Below, in pieces: positions 7,849-16,597 of a stretch of 64,000 bases of DNA. The notes below the pieces were generated by a model that worked only from the letters and a program-made list of their open reading frames with translations, was not told the DNA's origin and did not search any database. Source of the stretch: UBA1756 sp045132235 (lineage in GTDB: Bacteria > Bacteroidota > Bacteroidia > Bacteroidales > WCHB1-69). Location: the NCBI GenBank assembly GCA_045132235.1, contig JBGURX010000052.1:24775-88774 (forward strand), read 5' to 3'. Both the position numbers and the translations under genes were made by a program. Numbering within the stretch: position 1 is the stretch's first letter; every line of letters begins with the position of its first letter.

Positions 7849-7880
7849 TTGTGCCGAAAAATAAAATTATGTTATCTTTG
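7849..7880 (+). promoter_or_regulatory. Promoter of prmC
   Basis: TTG (7849-7851), a 21-bp spacer, then TATCTTTG (7873-7880), a full match to the Bacteroidetes -33/-7 pattern. The ATG at 7906 is 25 bp downstream. Confidence 0.7.
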
Positions 7881-7905
7881 CCGCTTGAAAATTGTGATTG
7901 TTGAA

Positions 7906-8745
7906 ATGAATCGTAGGGACTTTCGGAATCTTTTTTTGGAGGCACTGACTTCGCTGTACGACTCGCATGAGCGGGAGGCGATGTTGCGTTGGTATGTACA
8001 GGACCGCTTGGGTATGCCCTACTATCGTTTTACGATGGATTGGGATGCGGAAATGATGGATGCGGTGGACTATCGTTCGGATGTGGAACGGCTGTCGCAA
8101 GGTGAGCCGTTGCAGCATATTACGGGTTTTACAGAGTTTTGCGGTTTGCGGCTTTCTACGGATGCCCGTGCCCTCATCCCTCGTCCCGAAACGGAAGAGC
8201 TGGTGGAAACGATAGTGCGCGAGTGCGCCGAGCAACAGCCCGCCCGAATTCTCGACATCGGCACTGGATCAGGGGCCATCGCCATCGCGCTGGCTGCCCG
8301 TATGCCGCAGGCTGCTGTAACTGCTGTGGATGTCAGCGACGATGCACTCTCCTTGGCCGCCCACAATGCCCGTGAGAACCATGTGGAGGTGGAATGGGTG
8401 AAGATGGATGTGCTGACTTGCGAAAAGCTGTCGCGCCCCTACGACATCATCGTCAGCAATCCCCCCTATATCCCGGAAAAGATGCGCGGAAGTCTGCACC
8501 GCAACGTCACGGAATACGAGCCTTCGCTGGCGCTTTTCGTGCCGGATGAAAAGCCTTTGCTTTTTTATGAAAAAATCGCCCTTCTTGCTATCTCGTCATT
8601 GCCAGCAGGAGGACGACTTTATTTTGAAACGTACGAAGAGTACCATCCTCAGCTCAAAAAGATGCTGGCGGAGATGGGATTTGCGGAGGTGGAGTGTCGT
8701 TGCGACAGCTTCGGACGTCCCCGCTTTATGAGGGCGACCCGCTGA
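7906..8745 (+). CDS. prmC: Peptide chain release factor N5-glutamine methyltransferase
   Basis: SAM-dependent enzyme that methylates the Gln of the GGQ motif in release factors. It has 279 residues from the ATG at 7906. I chose this start because a TAnnTTTG promoter covers the 20 upstream in-frame codons. The helical N-terminal domain includes GEPLQHITGFTEFCG, then RPETEELV, the SAM-binding DIGTGSGAIAIALA, and the catalytic NPPY in IIVSNPPYIPEKMRG. It is divergent from the esterase operon and ends 5 bp before the convergent stop of the next gene. Confidence 0.95.
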   Translation: MNRRDFRNLFLEALTSLYDSHEREAMLRWYVQDRLGMPYYRFTMDWDAEMMDAVDYRSDVERLSQGEPLQHITGFTEFCGLRLSTDARALIPRPETEELVETIVRECAEQQPARILDIGTGSGAIAIALAARMPQAAVTAVDVSDDALSLAAHNARENHVEVEWVKMDVLTCEKLSRPYDIIVSNPPYIPEKMRGSLHRNVTEYEPSLALFVPDEKPLLFYEKIALLAISSLPAGGRLYFETYEEYHPQLKKMLAEMGFAEVECRCDSFGRPRFMRATR

Positions 8746-8750
8746 CAGTT

Positions 8751-11700
8751 TTACAAAACGGTGATGGAGCCGTTGATGACACGTTTCTCGGCACCTGTCG
8801 TTCTCAAGTTAATGCGATAGTTGTAAACCCTTCCGCTTAAGATCTTGCCGTTTACATTGCCATCCCATTCAAAATGTGGATCTTCGGAGTGGAAGACCAC
8901 GCGGCCCCAGCGGTCGAAAATGGAGATTTCAAAGGTTTCGATATCTTTGGTGCTCGGCAGGCGGAACACATCGTTGATGCCGTCGTTATCGGTGGGCGTG
9001 ATACCGTTGGGCAGGTAGATGTTGAACGGACAAATGTCGTTGATGGTAATCTCACCTGAGTTGGTGCAGCCGTTGAGGGTGGCGGTAACGCTATAGGTGC
9101 CACCGGCAGAAACGGAGATGCCCTGTGTGGTAGCACCGGTACTCCAATGGTACGTGCAGTTGGAGGTCGGGACCGACAGAACGGCATCGCCATAATCCTC
9201 AAAGCAGTGGTTGAAGGTGCGGCCTAAGCTGGTGTTGGGCAGCTCTTTGACAATGAGGGTGAGGGTGACGGTGCTGTCGCAGCCATACTGGTTGGGGAGT
9301 ACCAGCGTGTAGTTGAATTGTCCGAATGCCATCTGCGGCGGCAGGTTAAAGCCGTGCTCGGTGTACCGTTCGCCTTGGCATATTGAGTCGGTCAGTGAAC
9401 TGGCCGATGTGGGACTGACCACAACCTCTTGGGAGATTTCCACTTCGCAGCCGTCAGCGGCGATGGAGGTGAGGGTGTAGGTGGTGGTTGTGGTGGGGGT
9501 GACATACACGGAGTTGTTGGCGCTGATTTCAACGCCGTTTTCATACCAGAGGTAAGAATTGCCGCCTGTGGCGTGCAGGGTGGTTCCCTCGCCGCCGCAG
9601 ATGTCGAAATCACCGGTGATGGCGGGATAGTTGCCCAGCAGGTCGATGGTGAAACGGGCGGTGTCTTGGCATTCGTCGCCGGCAATACCTGAGATAAGAG
9701 TTACCACGTAAGTGCCGGGACCCGGGAACTCATGGGTGGGACTGTATTCGTTGGAGGTGGAGCCGTCGCCGAAATCCCAGTGGGCGGTCTCGCAGCCTTC
9801 ATGTGGCTCTAAGGGGTTTACACCGTCGGCCGACACGCAGCTGGTGTTGTTCATAGCGAATCTCCATGAGCAGCTGTCGCGTACGGGGTCGAAGCTGGCA
9901 AGCGGGTAGCGAGAGGTGATGGAGGTGCGGAGGTCGAAACCGCAGGAAGCATTCTCCGTAAAGGAGACATGACAGCAGAGAACCTCATCCTGCCCGTTGG
10001 GTGCGATAGTGATGGACTGTTCGTGTGAAAGAATGTTGTTGGGTGAATTCTGGTAGTACCAGGCATAGTTGAAGCCGGCAGGTGCAGTGTAGGTATTGGT
10101 GAGCATCTCGCCGCACGACTCCGCCGTGATGACACGACGTTTGCAGTTCAGCGTGAAGTAGGCGTAGCCGAAGTGCGCGCCCTGGTCGCAGTCGTAGGTG
10201 GTGAGGCGCACCTTGACAGTCTGTCCGTGGTAGGCCGACACGTCGAAACCTACGAAGGTCCAGTCTTTCCAGTACAGCGTCTCGCTGTCGTAGGTGGTCT
10301 GGTTCCAGCCGCTGGTGGTGGAACCTGAGATGAAGTTGGCGTAGCCGCAGGTGGCGTCGATCTGGTTGTTGTTCTGGTCGAGAAGTTCGAATACGAAGCG
10401 GGGTTGTTCGTCGGCGTCGTGACCGCTTGGGTTCTGCAGCACAGCGGCATATTTCAGCAGCAGGATGTCTGCGTCGGCGGTATCCACTGCGAAGTTGTAA
10501 GCGATACTTTCGCAGCCGTAGTTACTGTTCCAGTTGCCGAGGCGTACGGAGTAGAGTTCGCAAGGCGGGATGGTGGTGAGGCCATTGCCGGTGCGGGGGT
10601 CTTGTTCAGGGGTATAGTGGATGGTGTGCTGGCTGGAGGCGGAAGAGGGACCGTTGTCCACTACTCCCGTGTTGGTGTAGGGACCGCCACTGTTGGTAAG
10701 TCCCGTAGTACATGTGATTTGCGGGGCTGTCAGGTCAGTGAAGTCAATACAAGGTGTGGCGAAGGGCACGCAGAAGTCGAATCTTGCGGGTACTTCGTTG
10801 GTGATAACTCCGTCGTTGTCACAGTCGGCCCACACGTAGTAGGTGTAGGTGCTGCCAGGGGTGAGCCCGTTGAGTGGATAGGGACTGTGTTCGGCCGTGA
10901 TGGTGGTGCCGTTGCCCGGTGTGAATCCTTCGGGACCGAACTCGATGATGTACTGGTGGATGGAGGGATCTCCTGTCGCCTCATTCCATACCAGCTGGTA
11001 TCCGTTGTTGCCGTCGGGTACGACATGCACGCCGCTGAGGGGTTGTGAGCCGCACAGACAGGTGCCGGTGCAGACCACGGTGAGGTCGAAACCATCATAC
11101 AGCACCGAGCCATCAGAGGTGAAGGAGATGGTGATACTGCCGGTAGTGCTGGTGACATTGATGCTGCCGGAACCTTGGAACTGTCCTAACAACGTGCCGC
11201 TTCCTTCTCCATCATAAATGTAGATGTGGTCGCAGCAACTTTCTGTGTTATAGGTGCCTGTAACGGTTAGCAAGCACCATGGGTTTTCAGCGTAGATGGT
11301 GATGCCGCTGTTTTCGGAATTGCTGTACTGTCCGTTGGGACCGCCGCTGTCGAAGATATGTCCACCGCACATGGTAATGCTGGTGGTTCCATTAATGGGC
11401 AGGTTGATGTTCGTGGAGGGGACAAATGAAACCATGGTGGGAGTTTCAGTGGTGACGACATGGTCGCCGCCGCAGTCGTACCACACGTAGAAATCGTACT
11501 GGGTGCCGTTGGTGAGGCCGGTGAGCGAATAGGTGGTGCCGGTGGTATAGTCGGTGGTGCCGGTGCCGGGGGTGAAGCCGTGCGGGCCCCATTCGATGAT
11601 GAAGCCGGTGATGTCAGCCGAGTTGGGGTTGGTCCATGAAACGGTAGCGACTCCATTTCCAGTGGTGGTTGTCAGTCCGTAAGGACCGCCGCAGGTGCAG

Positions 11701-12122
11701 CTACCCACGCAGGTGATGGAGAGCTCGAAGCCATCGCGCGTCACAGAGCCGTCGGAGTGGAAATAGATGATGAGCGAGCCCGACTGCGAAGTGACGTTGC
11801 AGGTGCCGGTCCCCGTGAAATAGCCCAGCTGGGTGCCCGAAGTGGTGGTGCCATCGTACACGTAGAAGTAGTCGAAGCTGCTCTCCGTGTTATACGATCC
11901 CTCAAGATGCACTTTGCATCCCGGTGTCTCGGGGTTGATGACCAAGTAGCTGTTGAGGCTGTTGGCGTAGGTGCTGGTGCCTCCGGGGTCGAGCACGGTG
12001 CCGCCGCAGGCGGTGATGGTGTTGGTGCCGGATGACGGCATGGTATAGGTTTGGGCGGAAGCACAAGCCACAGCCAGAATGCAGCTGATGATGCAGACGA
12101 TTTTCTGATACAAGGAATTCAT
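8751..12122 (-). CDS. Large T9SS type B surface protein with CUB, FN3 and PKD domains
   Basis: Secreted multidomain protein of 1123 residues. After a signal peptide (1-24) come two copies of a CUB-like domain plus fibronectin III-like domain (about 25-230 and 235-445); each CUB copy has TITACGG or SITMCGG, SYNTES or TYNTES, and SDGSV-DGF. A MAM/jelly-roll-like region (about 500-660), an Ig-like stretch, a PKD domain (HWDFGDGSTSNEYSPTHEF), another Ig-like part, and a GCDSTVTLTLIV module follow. The last 90 residues, with LPNGITPTDNDGINDVFRL and IFDRWGRVVFHS, are a type B sorting domain for the type IX secretion system. Probable surface adhesin or matrix protein; ligand unknown. Convergent with prmC. 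Confidence 0.88.
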   Translation of the reverse strand: MNSLYQKIVCIISCILAVACASAQTYTMPSSGTNTITACGGTVLDPGGTSTYANSLNSYLVINPETPGCKVHLEGSYNTESSFDYFYVYDGTTTSGTQLGYFTGTGTCNVTSQSGSLIIYFHSDGSVTRDGFELSITCVGSCTCGGPYGLTTTTGNGVATVSWTNPNSADITGFIIEWGPHGFTPGTGTTDYTTGTTYSLTGLTNGTQYDFYVWYDCGGDHVVTTETPTMVSFVPSTNINLPINGTTSITMCGGHIFDSGGPNGQYSNSENSGITIYAENPWCLLTVTGTYNTESCCDHIYIYDGEGSGTLLGQFQGSGSINVTSTTGSITISFTSDGSVLYDGFDLTVVCTGTCLCGSQPLSGVHVVPDGNNGYQLVWNEATGDPSIHQYIIEFGPEGFTPGNGTTITAEHSPYPLNGLTPGSTYTYYVWADCDNDGVITNEVPARFDFCVPFATPCIDFTDLTAPQITCTTGLTNSGGPYTNTGVVDNGPSSASSQHTIHYTPEQDPRTGNGLTTIPPCELYSVRLGNWNSNYGCESIAYNFAVDTADADILLLKYAAVLQNPSGHDADEQPRFVFELLDQNNNQIDATCGYANFISGSTTSGWNQTTYDSETLYWKDWTFVGFDVSAYHGQTVKVRLTTYDCDQGAHFGYAYFTLNCKRRVITAESCGEMLTNTYTAPAGFNYAWYYQNSPNNILSHEQSITIAPNGQDEVLCCHVSFTENASCGFDLRTSITSRYPLASFDPVRDSCSWRFAMNNTSCVSADGVNPLEPHEGCETAHWDFGDGSTSNEYSPTHEFPGPGTYVVTLISGIAGDECQDTARFTIDLLGNYPAITGDFDICGGEGTTLHATGGNSYLWYENGVEISANNSVYVTPTTTTTYTLTSIAADGCEVEISQEVVVSPTSASSLTDSICQGERYTEHGFNLPPQMAFGQFNYTLVLPNQYGCDSTVTLTLIVKELPNTSLGRTFNHCFEDYGDAVLSVPTSNCTYHWSTGATTQGISVSAGGTYSVTATLNGCTNSGEITINDICPFNIYLPNGITPTDNDGINDVFRLPSTKDIETFEISIFDRWGRVVFHSEDPHFEWDGNVNGKILSGRVYNYRINLRTTGAEKRVINGSITVL

Positions 12123-12250
12123 ATAATTGCGTAATTTATACTCTTATACATAATATTTTGTAAAATGTTGCCTTTTGCGCCCTTATTTTTTTTGAAAAAA
12201 ATGCAAAATTTTCTCCCCAAGACTCCCTTTCCCATTTCCAATTTAAATCG

Positions 12251-12258
12251 TATATTTG
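12251..12258 (+). promoter_or_regulatory. -7 promoter element of acyl-CoA synthetase gene
   Basis: TATATTTG, 36 bp before the ATG at 12294. Confidence 0.6.
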
Positions 12259-12293
12259 CCGCCTGTTTGGAAAATATATAAATACCTGATAAT

Positions 12294-14366
12294 ATGATTA
12301 ATCCTAAATTATTAAATCCGCAAAGCATCGTCATCGTCGGTGCGTCGAATGATGTCCACAAACCCGGTGGCAAACTTGTGAAGAACTTATTGGCCAGTCC
12401 TTTCAAGGGCAAAATCTATGCCGTGAATCCGAAAGAGTCGGAGGTGCAGGGCATTCACTGCTATGCCAAGGTGGAGGATTTGCCGGAGGTGGATTGCGCC
12501 ATCCTCGCCATCGCCGCCAAGTACTGTCCCGCCACCGTTGACATTCTCGCCAAAGAGAAGAACACCCGCGGCTTCATCATCGTTTCCGCCGGCTTCGGCG
12601 AGGAGAGCAGGCAGGGTGCGGAGTACGAGCAGCACATCACCGACACCATCAACAGCGTGGGCGGCAGCCTCATCGGTCCCAACTGCACCGGCTTCCTCAA
12701 CACCAACTACTGCGGTGCTTTCGACACCCCCATCCCGACCCTCGACCCGCACGGCGTGGATTTCGTGACCGGCTCGGGCGCCACCGCCGTCTTCATCAAG
12801 GAGTACGGTATTTCCAACGGCCTCACCTTCAACAGTGTATGGGCTGTCGGCAACTCCGCCCAAATGGGTATCGAGGACGTGCTGGAACACCTCGACACCA
12901 CCTTCGACCCGGAGAAATCCTCCCGCGTCATCATGCTTTATATGGAGAAAATCGGTGACCCGCAGAAGTTGTTGAAGCACTCCCGCTCGCTCATCAACAA
13001 GGGATGCAAGATCGCGGCCATCAAGTCGGGCGGTTCCGCCGCCGGCAGCCGCGCCGCCTCGTCGCATACCGGCGCCCTCGCCACCAACGACGCCGCCGTG
13101 GATGCCCTCTTCCGCAAGGCCGGTATCGTGCGCTGCCACAACCGTCAGGAACTCACCACCGTGTGCGCCATCTTCATGCACCCCGAGGTGAAGGGCAAGA
13201 ATATGGCCGTCATCACCCACGCCGGCGGTCCCGCCGTGATGCTCACCGACGTGCTGTCTGACAACGGCATGGATGTGCCCCACATCGAAGGCCCGAAGGC
13301 CGATGAACTGCTCACCAAGCTCTTCGGCGGCTCCTCCGTGGGCAACCCCATCGACTTCCTCGCCACCGGCACCGCCGAGCAGCTCGGCTACATCATTGAC
13401 GCCTGCGAGAACGACTTCGACAACATTGACTGCATGTGCGTCATCTTCGGCTCGCCCGGCCTGTTCGCCAACTGGGAAGTCTATGAAGTGCTCGACCAGA
13501 AGATGAAGACCTGCAAGAAGCCCATCTTTCCGATTCTGCCCTCCATCATCAACGTGAAGGACGAAATCGCCGACTTCATCACCAACAAGCACCGCATCAA
13601 CTTCCCCGAGGAGTGCGTGTTCGGCAACGCCCTGTGCAAGGTCTATAACACCCCGAAGCCGCAGCCCGAAGTGGTGGAGCAGCCCGAAATCGATGTGGCC
13701 CGCATCCGCCGCACCATCGACAGATGTCAGGACGGTTATATGGAAATTGCTGACTACAACGAACTTTTAGACGCTGCCGGCATCAGCCGCAAGAAATCCG
13801 TGGAGGTCTCCAAGAAGGAAGACGCCCTCGCTTTCGCCAAAGAGGTCGGCTGCAGCAAGGATGTGCCGCTCGTGATGAAGGTGGTGGGACCGCTGCACAA
13901 GAGCGATGTGGGCGGTGTTACCCTGAACGTGAAGGATTTGGACACCGTGAGCAAGGAGTTCGACCGCCTCATGGCCATCAAAGATACCTACGCAGTGGAG
14001 ATGTACCCGATGCTGGACGGCACCGACGTGTATATCGGCGCCATCCGCGACGACAAGTTCGGCCATCAGGTCTTCTTCGGCTTGGGCGGCATCTTTATCG
14101 AGGTGCTGAAGGATGTGCAGAGTGCGTTGGCACCCATCACGGCTGCGGAGGCCAAGGAGATGCTGACGAAGCTGCGTGGTTACAAGATTCTGCAGGGTGT
14201 GCGCGGGCAGGAACCCGTCAACATCGACCTTTACGCCGACCAGATTGCCCGTGTGAGCGCGTTGGTGCAGGCCGCTCCCGAAATCGCGGAGATGGACCTC
14301 AACCCGCTTTTAGGCAATCCGCGCTACGTAACCGCTGTGGATGCAAGAATTCGTTTGCAGAAATGA
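12294..14366 (+). CDS. ADP-forming acetate/acyl-CoA synthetase, fused alpha-beta
   Basis: Makes ATP from an acyl-CoA plus ADP and phosphate, releasing the acid. It has 690 residues: a CoA-binding Rossmann domain (IVIVGASNDVHKPGGK, 12-27), succinyl-CoA-ligase-like domains with the phosphohistidine loop SSHTGALA (H258), a linker, and a C-terminal ATP-grasp domain (from about 470) with VPLVMKVVGPLHKSDVGGV. The single-chain order alpha then beta is the common bacterial Acd form. In this organism it could conserve energy from acetyl-CoA formed during lysine or other amino acid fermentation. Substrate range (acetyl, butyryl, aryl) cannot be read from the sequence. It has its own promoter and terminator. 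Confidence 0.92.
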   Translation: MINPKLLNPQSIVIVGASNDVHKPGGKLVKNLLASPFKGKIYAVNPKESEVQGIHCYAKVEDLPEVDCAILAIAAKYCPATVDILAKEKNTRGFIIVSAGFGEESRQGAEYEQHITDTINSVGGSLIGPNCTGFLNTNYCGAFDTPIPTLDPHGVDFVTGSGATAVFIKEYGISNGLTFNSVWAVGNSAQMGIEDVLEHLDTTFDPEKSSRVIMLYMEKIGDPQKLLKHSRSLINKGCKIAAIKSGGSAAGSRAASSHTGALATNDAAVDALFRKAGIVRCHNRQELTTVCAIFMHPEVKGKNMAVITHAGGPAVMLTDVLSDNGMDVPHIEGPKADELLTKLFGGSSVGNPIDFLATGTAEQLGYIIDACENDFDNIDCMCVIFGSPGLFANWEVYEVLDQKMKTCKKPIFPILPSIINVKDEIADFITNKHRINFPEECVFGNALCKVYNTPKPQPEVVEQPEIDVARIRRTIDRCQDGYMEIADYNELLDAAGISRKKSVEVSKKEDALAFAKEVGCSKDVPLVMKVVGPLHKSDVGGVTLNVKDLDTVSKEFDRLMAIKDTYAVEMYPMLDGTDVYIGAIRDDKFGHQVFFGLGGIFIEVLKDVQSALAPITAAEAKEMLTKLRGYKILQGVRGQEPVNIDLYADQIARVSALVQAAPEIAEMDLNPLLGNPRYVTAVDARIRLQK

Positions 14367-14390
14367 TTATCATTCAAATATTTATAAAGA

Positions 14391-14418
14391 AAAAGACCGA
14401 TATTGACGTCGGTCTTTT
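14391..14418 (+). terminator. Terminator after acyl-CoA synthetase gene
   Basis: A 10-bp stem (14391-14400 with 14409-14418, 8-nt loop) followed by a T-run, 25 bp after the stop. Confidence 0.88.
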
Positions 14419-14501
14419 TTTGTGATTTGTGAACGGGCATTGCAGCGCTTTTCATTTTCCTTACGTCTGACCAAACAGAAAAACGCTAAAAATCCAGTGT
14501 C

Positions 14502-16541
14502 ATGATTCGCAAAATTTTCGCATTCGTTTTTGTTATGTCAATGGGGCTCGCAGCTGTGTGGGCGCAAATTCTTGACGGTTGTCCGAGTATAAATCCAGAA
14601 GAACTGGGGACAGGAAACACCGAAGTTTACCTCGATTGTGCTACCATCAACGATGGCGTTACTTTCGTCGCCAATGCAGTGGCCACGGCGCTTGGAAGCA
14701 GCGACTATACGGTAGAGTCTATTCCGTATGCTCCGCCCTACGGCTATACGGCGGGAACCAGAATTTTTGCCAATGCCACGGATGATACGTGGGGTGAGGT
14801 TTTGGATTTGCCATTCACTTTCTGTTATTATGGAAACACGTATGATCAGGTGGTTCCGGGTGCCAATTCGGTGGCTACTTTCAATACCAGCGTGGCCGGC
14901 GGCAGCTGTGCATGGTCCTATTCCGCCTCAATTCCCAGCGCCAATCTTTTTACCAATACCATTTTCGCCTGCTATCGCGACATCTATCCCTCCACGAGCG
15001 ATTACAATTCCGTAACGGGCGACGGCGGCATTTTCCAAGGGGTGTTGGGAGAATATCCGTGCAGAAGCTATGTGTTGAGTTTCAATAATATAAAACTTTA
15101 CTCCTGTACCTCTATCCGGACATTCACTTCGATGATTGTGCTGTATGAGGGCACCAATATTATTGACATTTATTTGCGGGATGCTCCTACTTGCACCTCG
15201 TGGAACAGCGGAAATGGTGTGATTGGTTTGCAGAACAGCGACGGCTCGATGGGCATCACGCCGCCGGGCAGAAACACAGGGGCATGGACGGCTCATGAAG
15301 AGGCATGGCGCTTCATCCCCACGGGTGAACCCGAATATACGGTGACATGGTATTTGGGTACCGATACCTCTGCGGCCACGGGTATTATTGTGGGAATGGG
15401 AGATACGGTCACGTTCTATCCGAGCGAAACCACCTACTATACGGCACGTTTGCAATATACTGCCTGCAATGGCGATGAGTTTGACATTATCGAACATGTG
15501 CATGTGACGGTGGACACCACCTCTCCCGGGTTGGAGGTGACGGCCTCGCAGGACACCATCTGTCCGCAGCAGGAGGTGACCATTATGGCAGCCTCCGATG
15601 ATGCCATCGTGTATGAATGGAATACGGGACAAACTTCTTCATCCTTCACCCTTATCCCTGAAAATGAAGTCACTACCTTTGTCTGTACCGTCACGGCCGC
15701 CAACCGCTGCCAAAGTGTTGACAGTACGACGGTTTATGCCGCCGCAGTGATTCCACCGCCGACTTTCATCGTTGAGCCTGCTGAAATCTGTTCGGGTGAA
15801 AGCTCTACCATTTCCACTGAGCTGGAGTATTATGCCTATTCGTGGAATACTGGAGGGACCGGCCGCTCCATCACAGTGTCGCCTTCCGTCACCACCAGCT
15901 ATTCGGTGACCGTCAGCGATGAGTTGGGCTGCACGGCCGATGCAGAGGCGCAGGTGACCGTGCATCCGCATCCGGAAGTGGATTTCATCGCTTCGCCCGA
16001 CCGGCTGATGCTGTCCGACAACATCGAGGTTCAGTTTCTCAATCAGACCGATACATCAGAATTTATCGGACTGACCGATACCTACACGTGGCATTGGGAT
16101 TTCGGTGACGGTGAGACGCAGATTACCAACAATTACAACACATCGCATTTCTACAGTACGTGGGGAGAATTTGTGGTTACATTGGAGATGATTACCTCGT
16201 TCGATTGCCGCAATTCCGCTACCCATACGGTTTATGTGGAACCGGATCTTGAATTCCCTAATGTCATTACTCCTAATGGGGATGGGGTGAACGATGTGTT
16301 TGCAGTCAAGAACTTAAATCTTGAGGTACCGAATCGGCTGTCTATTTATGATAGATGGGGAAAGAAGGTCTTTGATATGCAGGACTATAGAACTTGCATT
16401 GACAAAAATGGCCAGCTCTGCAATCCCGAGTCAGGATTCAGTGCAGAGAAGATGTCAGACGGAGTCTATTACTACGTGTTTTATTATGGCGGACATGTGA
16501 AGACATTTGAGTTTCACAGTTCGTTGACGGTGATTCGGTAG
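14502..16541 (+). CDS. T9SS type B surface protein with PKD domain
   Basis: Secreted protein of 679 residues with a signal peptide ending near AVWAQ. The N-terminal 270 residues form a beta-rich domain of unknown family (FTFCYYGNTYDQVVPGANS). Two Ig-like segments follow (CPQQEVTIMAASDD; CSGESSTIST), then a PKD domain with WHWDFGDGETQI, then a type B sorting domain (FPNVITPNGDGVNDVFAV, IYDRWGKKVFDM) ending in SLTVIR. Its C-terminal 180 residues closely match those of the convergent gene at 16598-19081. Codon use is AT-richer than in its neighbour. Probably exported by the type IX system and held on the surface; function unknown. Confidence 0.85.
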   Translation: MIRKIFAFVFVMSMGLAAVWAQILDGCPSINPEELGTGNTEVYLDCATINDGVTFVANAVATALGSSDYTVESIPYAPPYGYTAGTRIFANATDDTWGEVLDLPFTFCYYGNTYDQVVPGANSVATFNTSVAGGSCAWSYSASIPSANLFTNTIFACYRDIYPSTSDYNSVTGDGGIFQGVLGEYPCRSYVLSFNNIKLYSCTSIRTFTSMIVLYEGTNIIDIYLRDAPTCTSWNSGNGVIGLQNSDGSMGITPPGRNTGAWTAHEEAWRFIPTGEPEYTVTWYLGTDTSAATGIIVGMGDTVTFYPSETTYYTARLQYTACNGDEFDIIEHVHVTVDTTSPGLEVTASQDTICPQQEVTIMAASDDAIVYEWNTGQTSSSFTLIPENEVTTFVCTVTAANRCQSVDSTTVYAAAVIPPPTFIVEPAEICSGESSTISTELEYYAYSWNTGGTGRSITVSPSVTTSYSVTVSDELGCTADAEAQVTVHPHPEVDFIASPDRLMLSDNIEVQFLNQTDTSEFIGLTDTYTWHWDFGDGETQITNNYNTSHFYSTWGEFVVTLEMITSFDCRNSATHTVYVEPDLEFPNVITPNGDGVNDVFAVKNLNLEVPNRLSIYDRWGKKVFDMQDYRTCIDKNGQLCNPESGFSAEKMSDGVYYYVFYYGGHVKTFEFHSSLTVIR

Positions 16542-16597
16542 GATTTCTTCCCAATAGCATTGAAAAAAGGAATGTCAGCTAACTATTTGCAGTACCC

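Noticed and set aside
7745..7945. Upstream extension of the esterase gene
   Set aside because: It runs over the esterase promoter box and the prmC promoter and start; the lipoprotein signal begins at 7744.
8751..12122. Recent gene conversion between T9SS proteins
   Set aside because: Its sorting domain differs from the other two type B proteins, and DNA identity is not high by eye.
12387..13592. Minus-strand frame opposite the acyl-CoA synthetase
   Set aside because: Low-complexity His/Gly/Val product, no start signals, sense gene complete.
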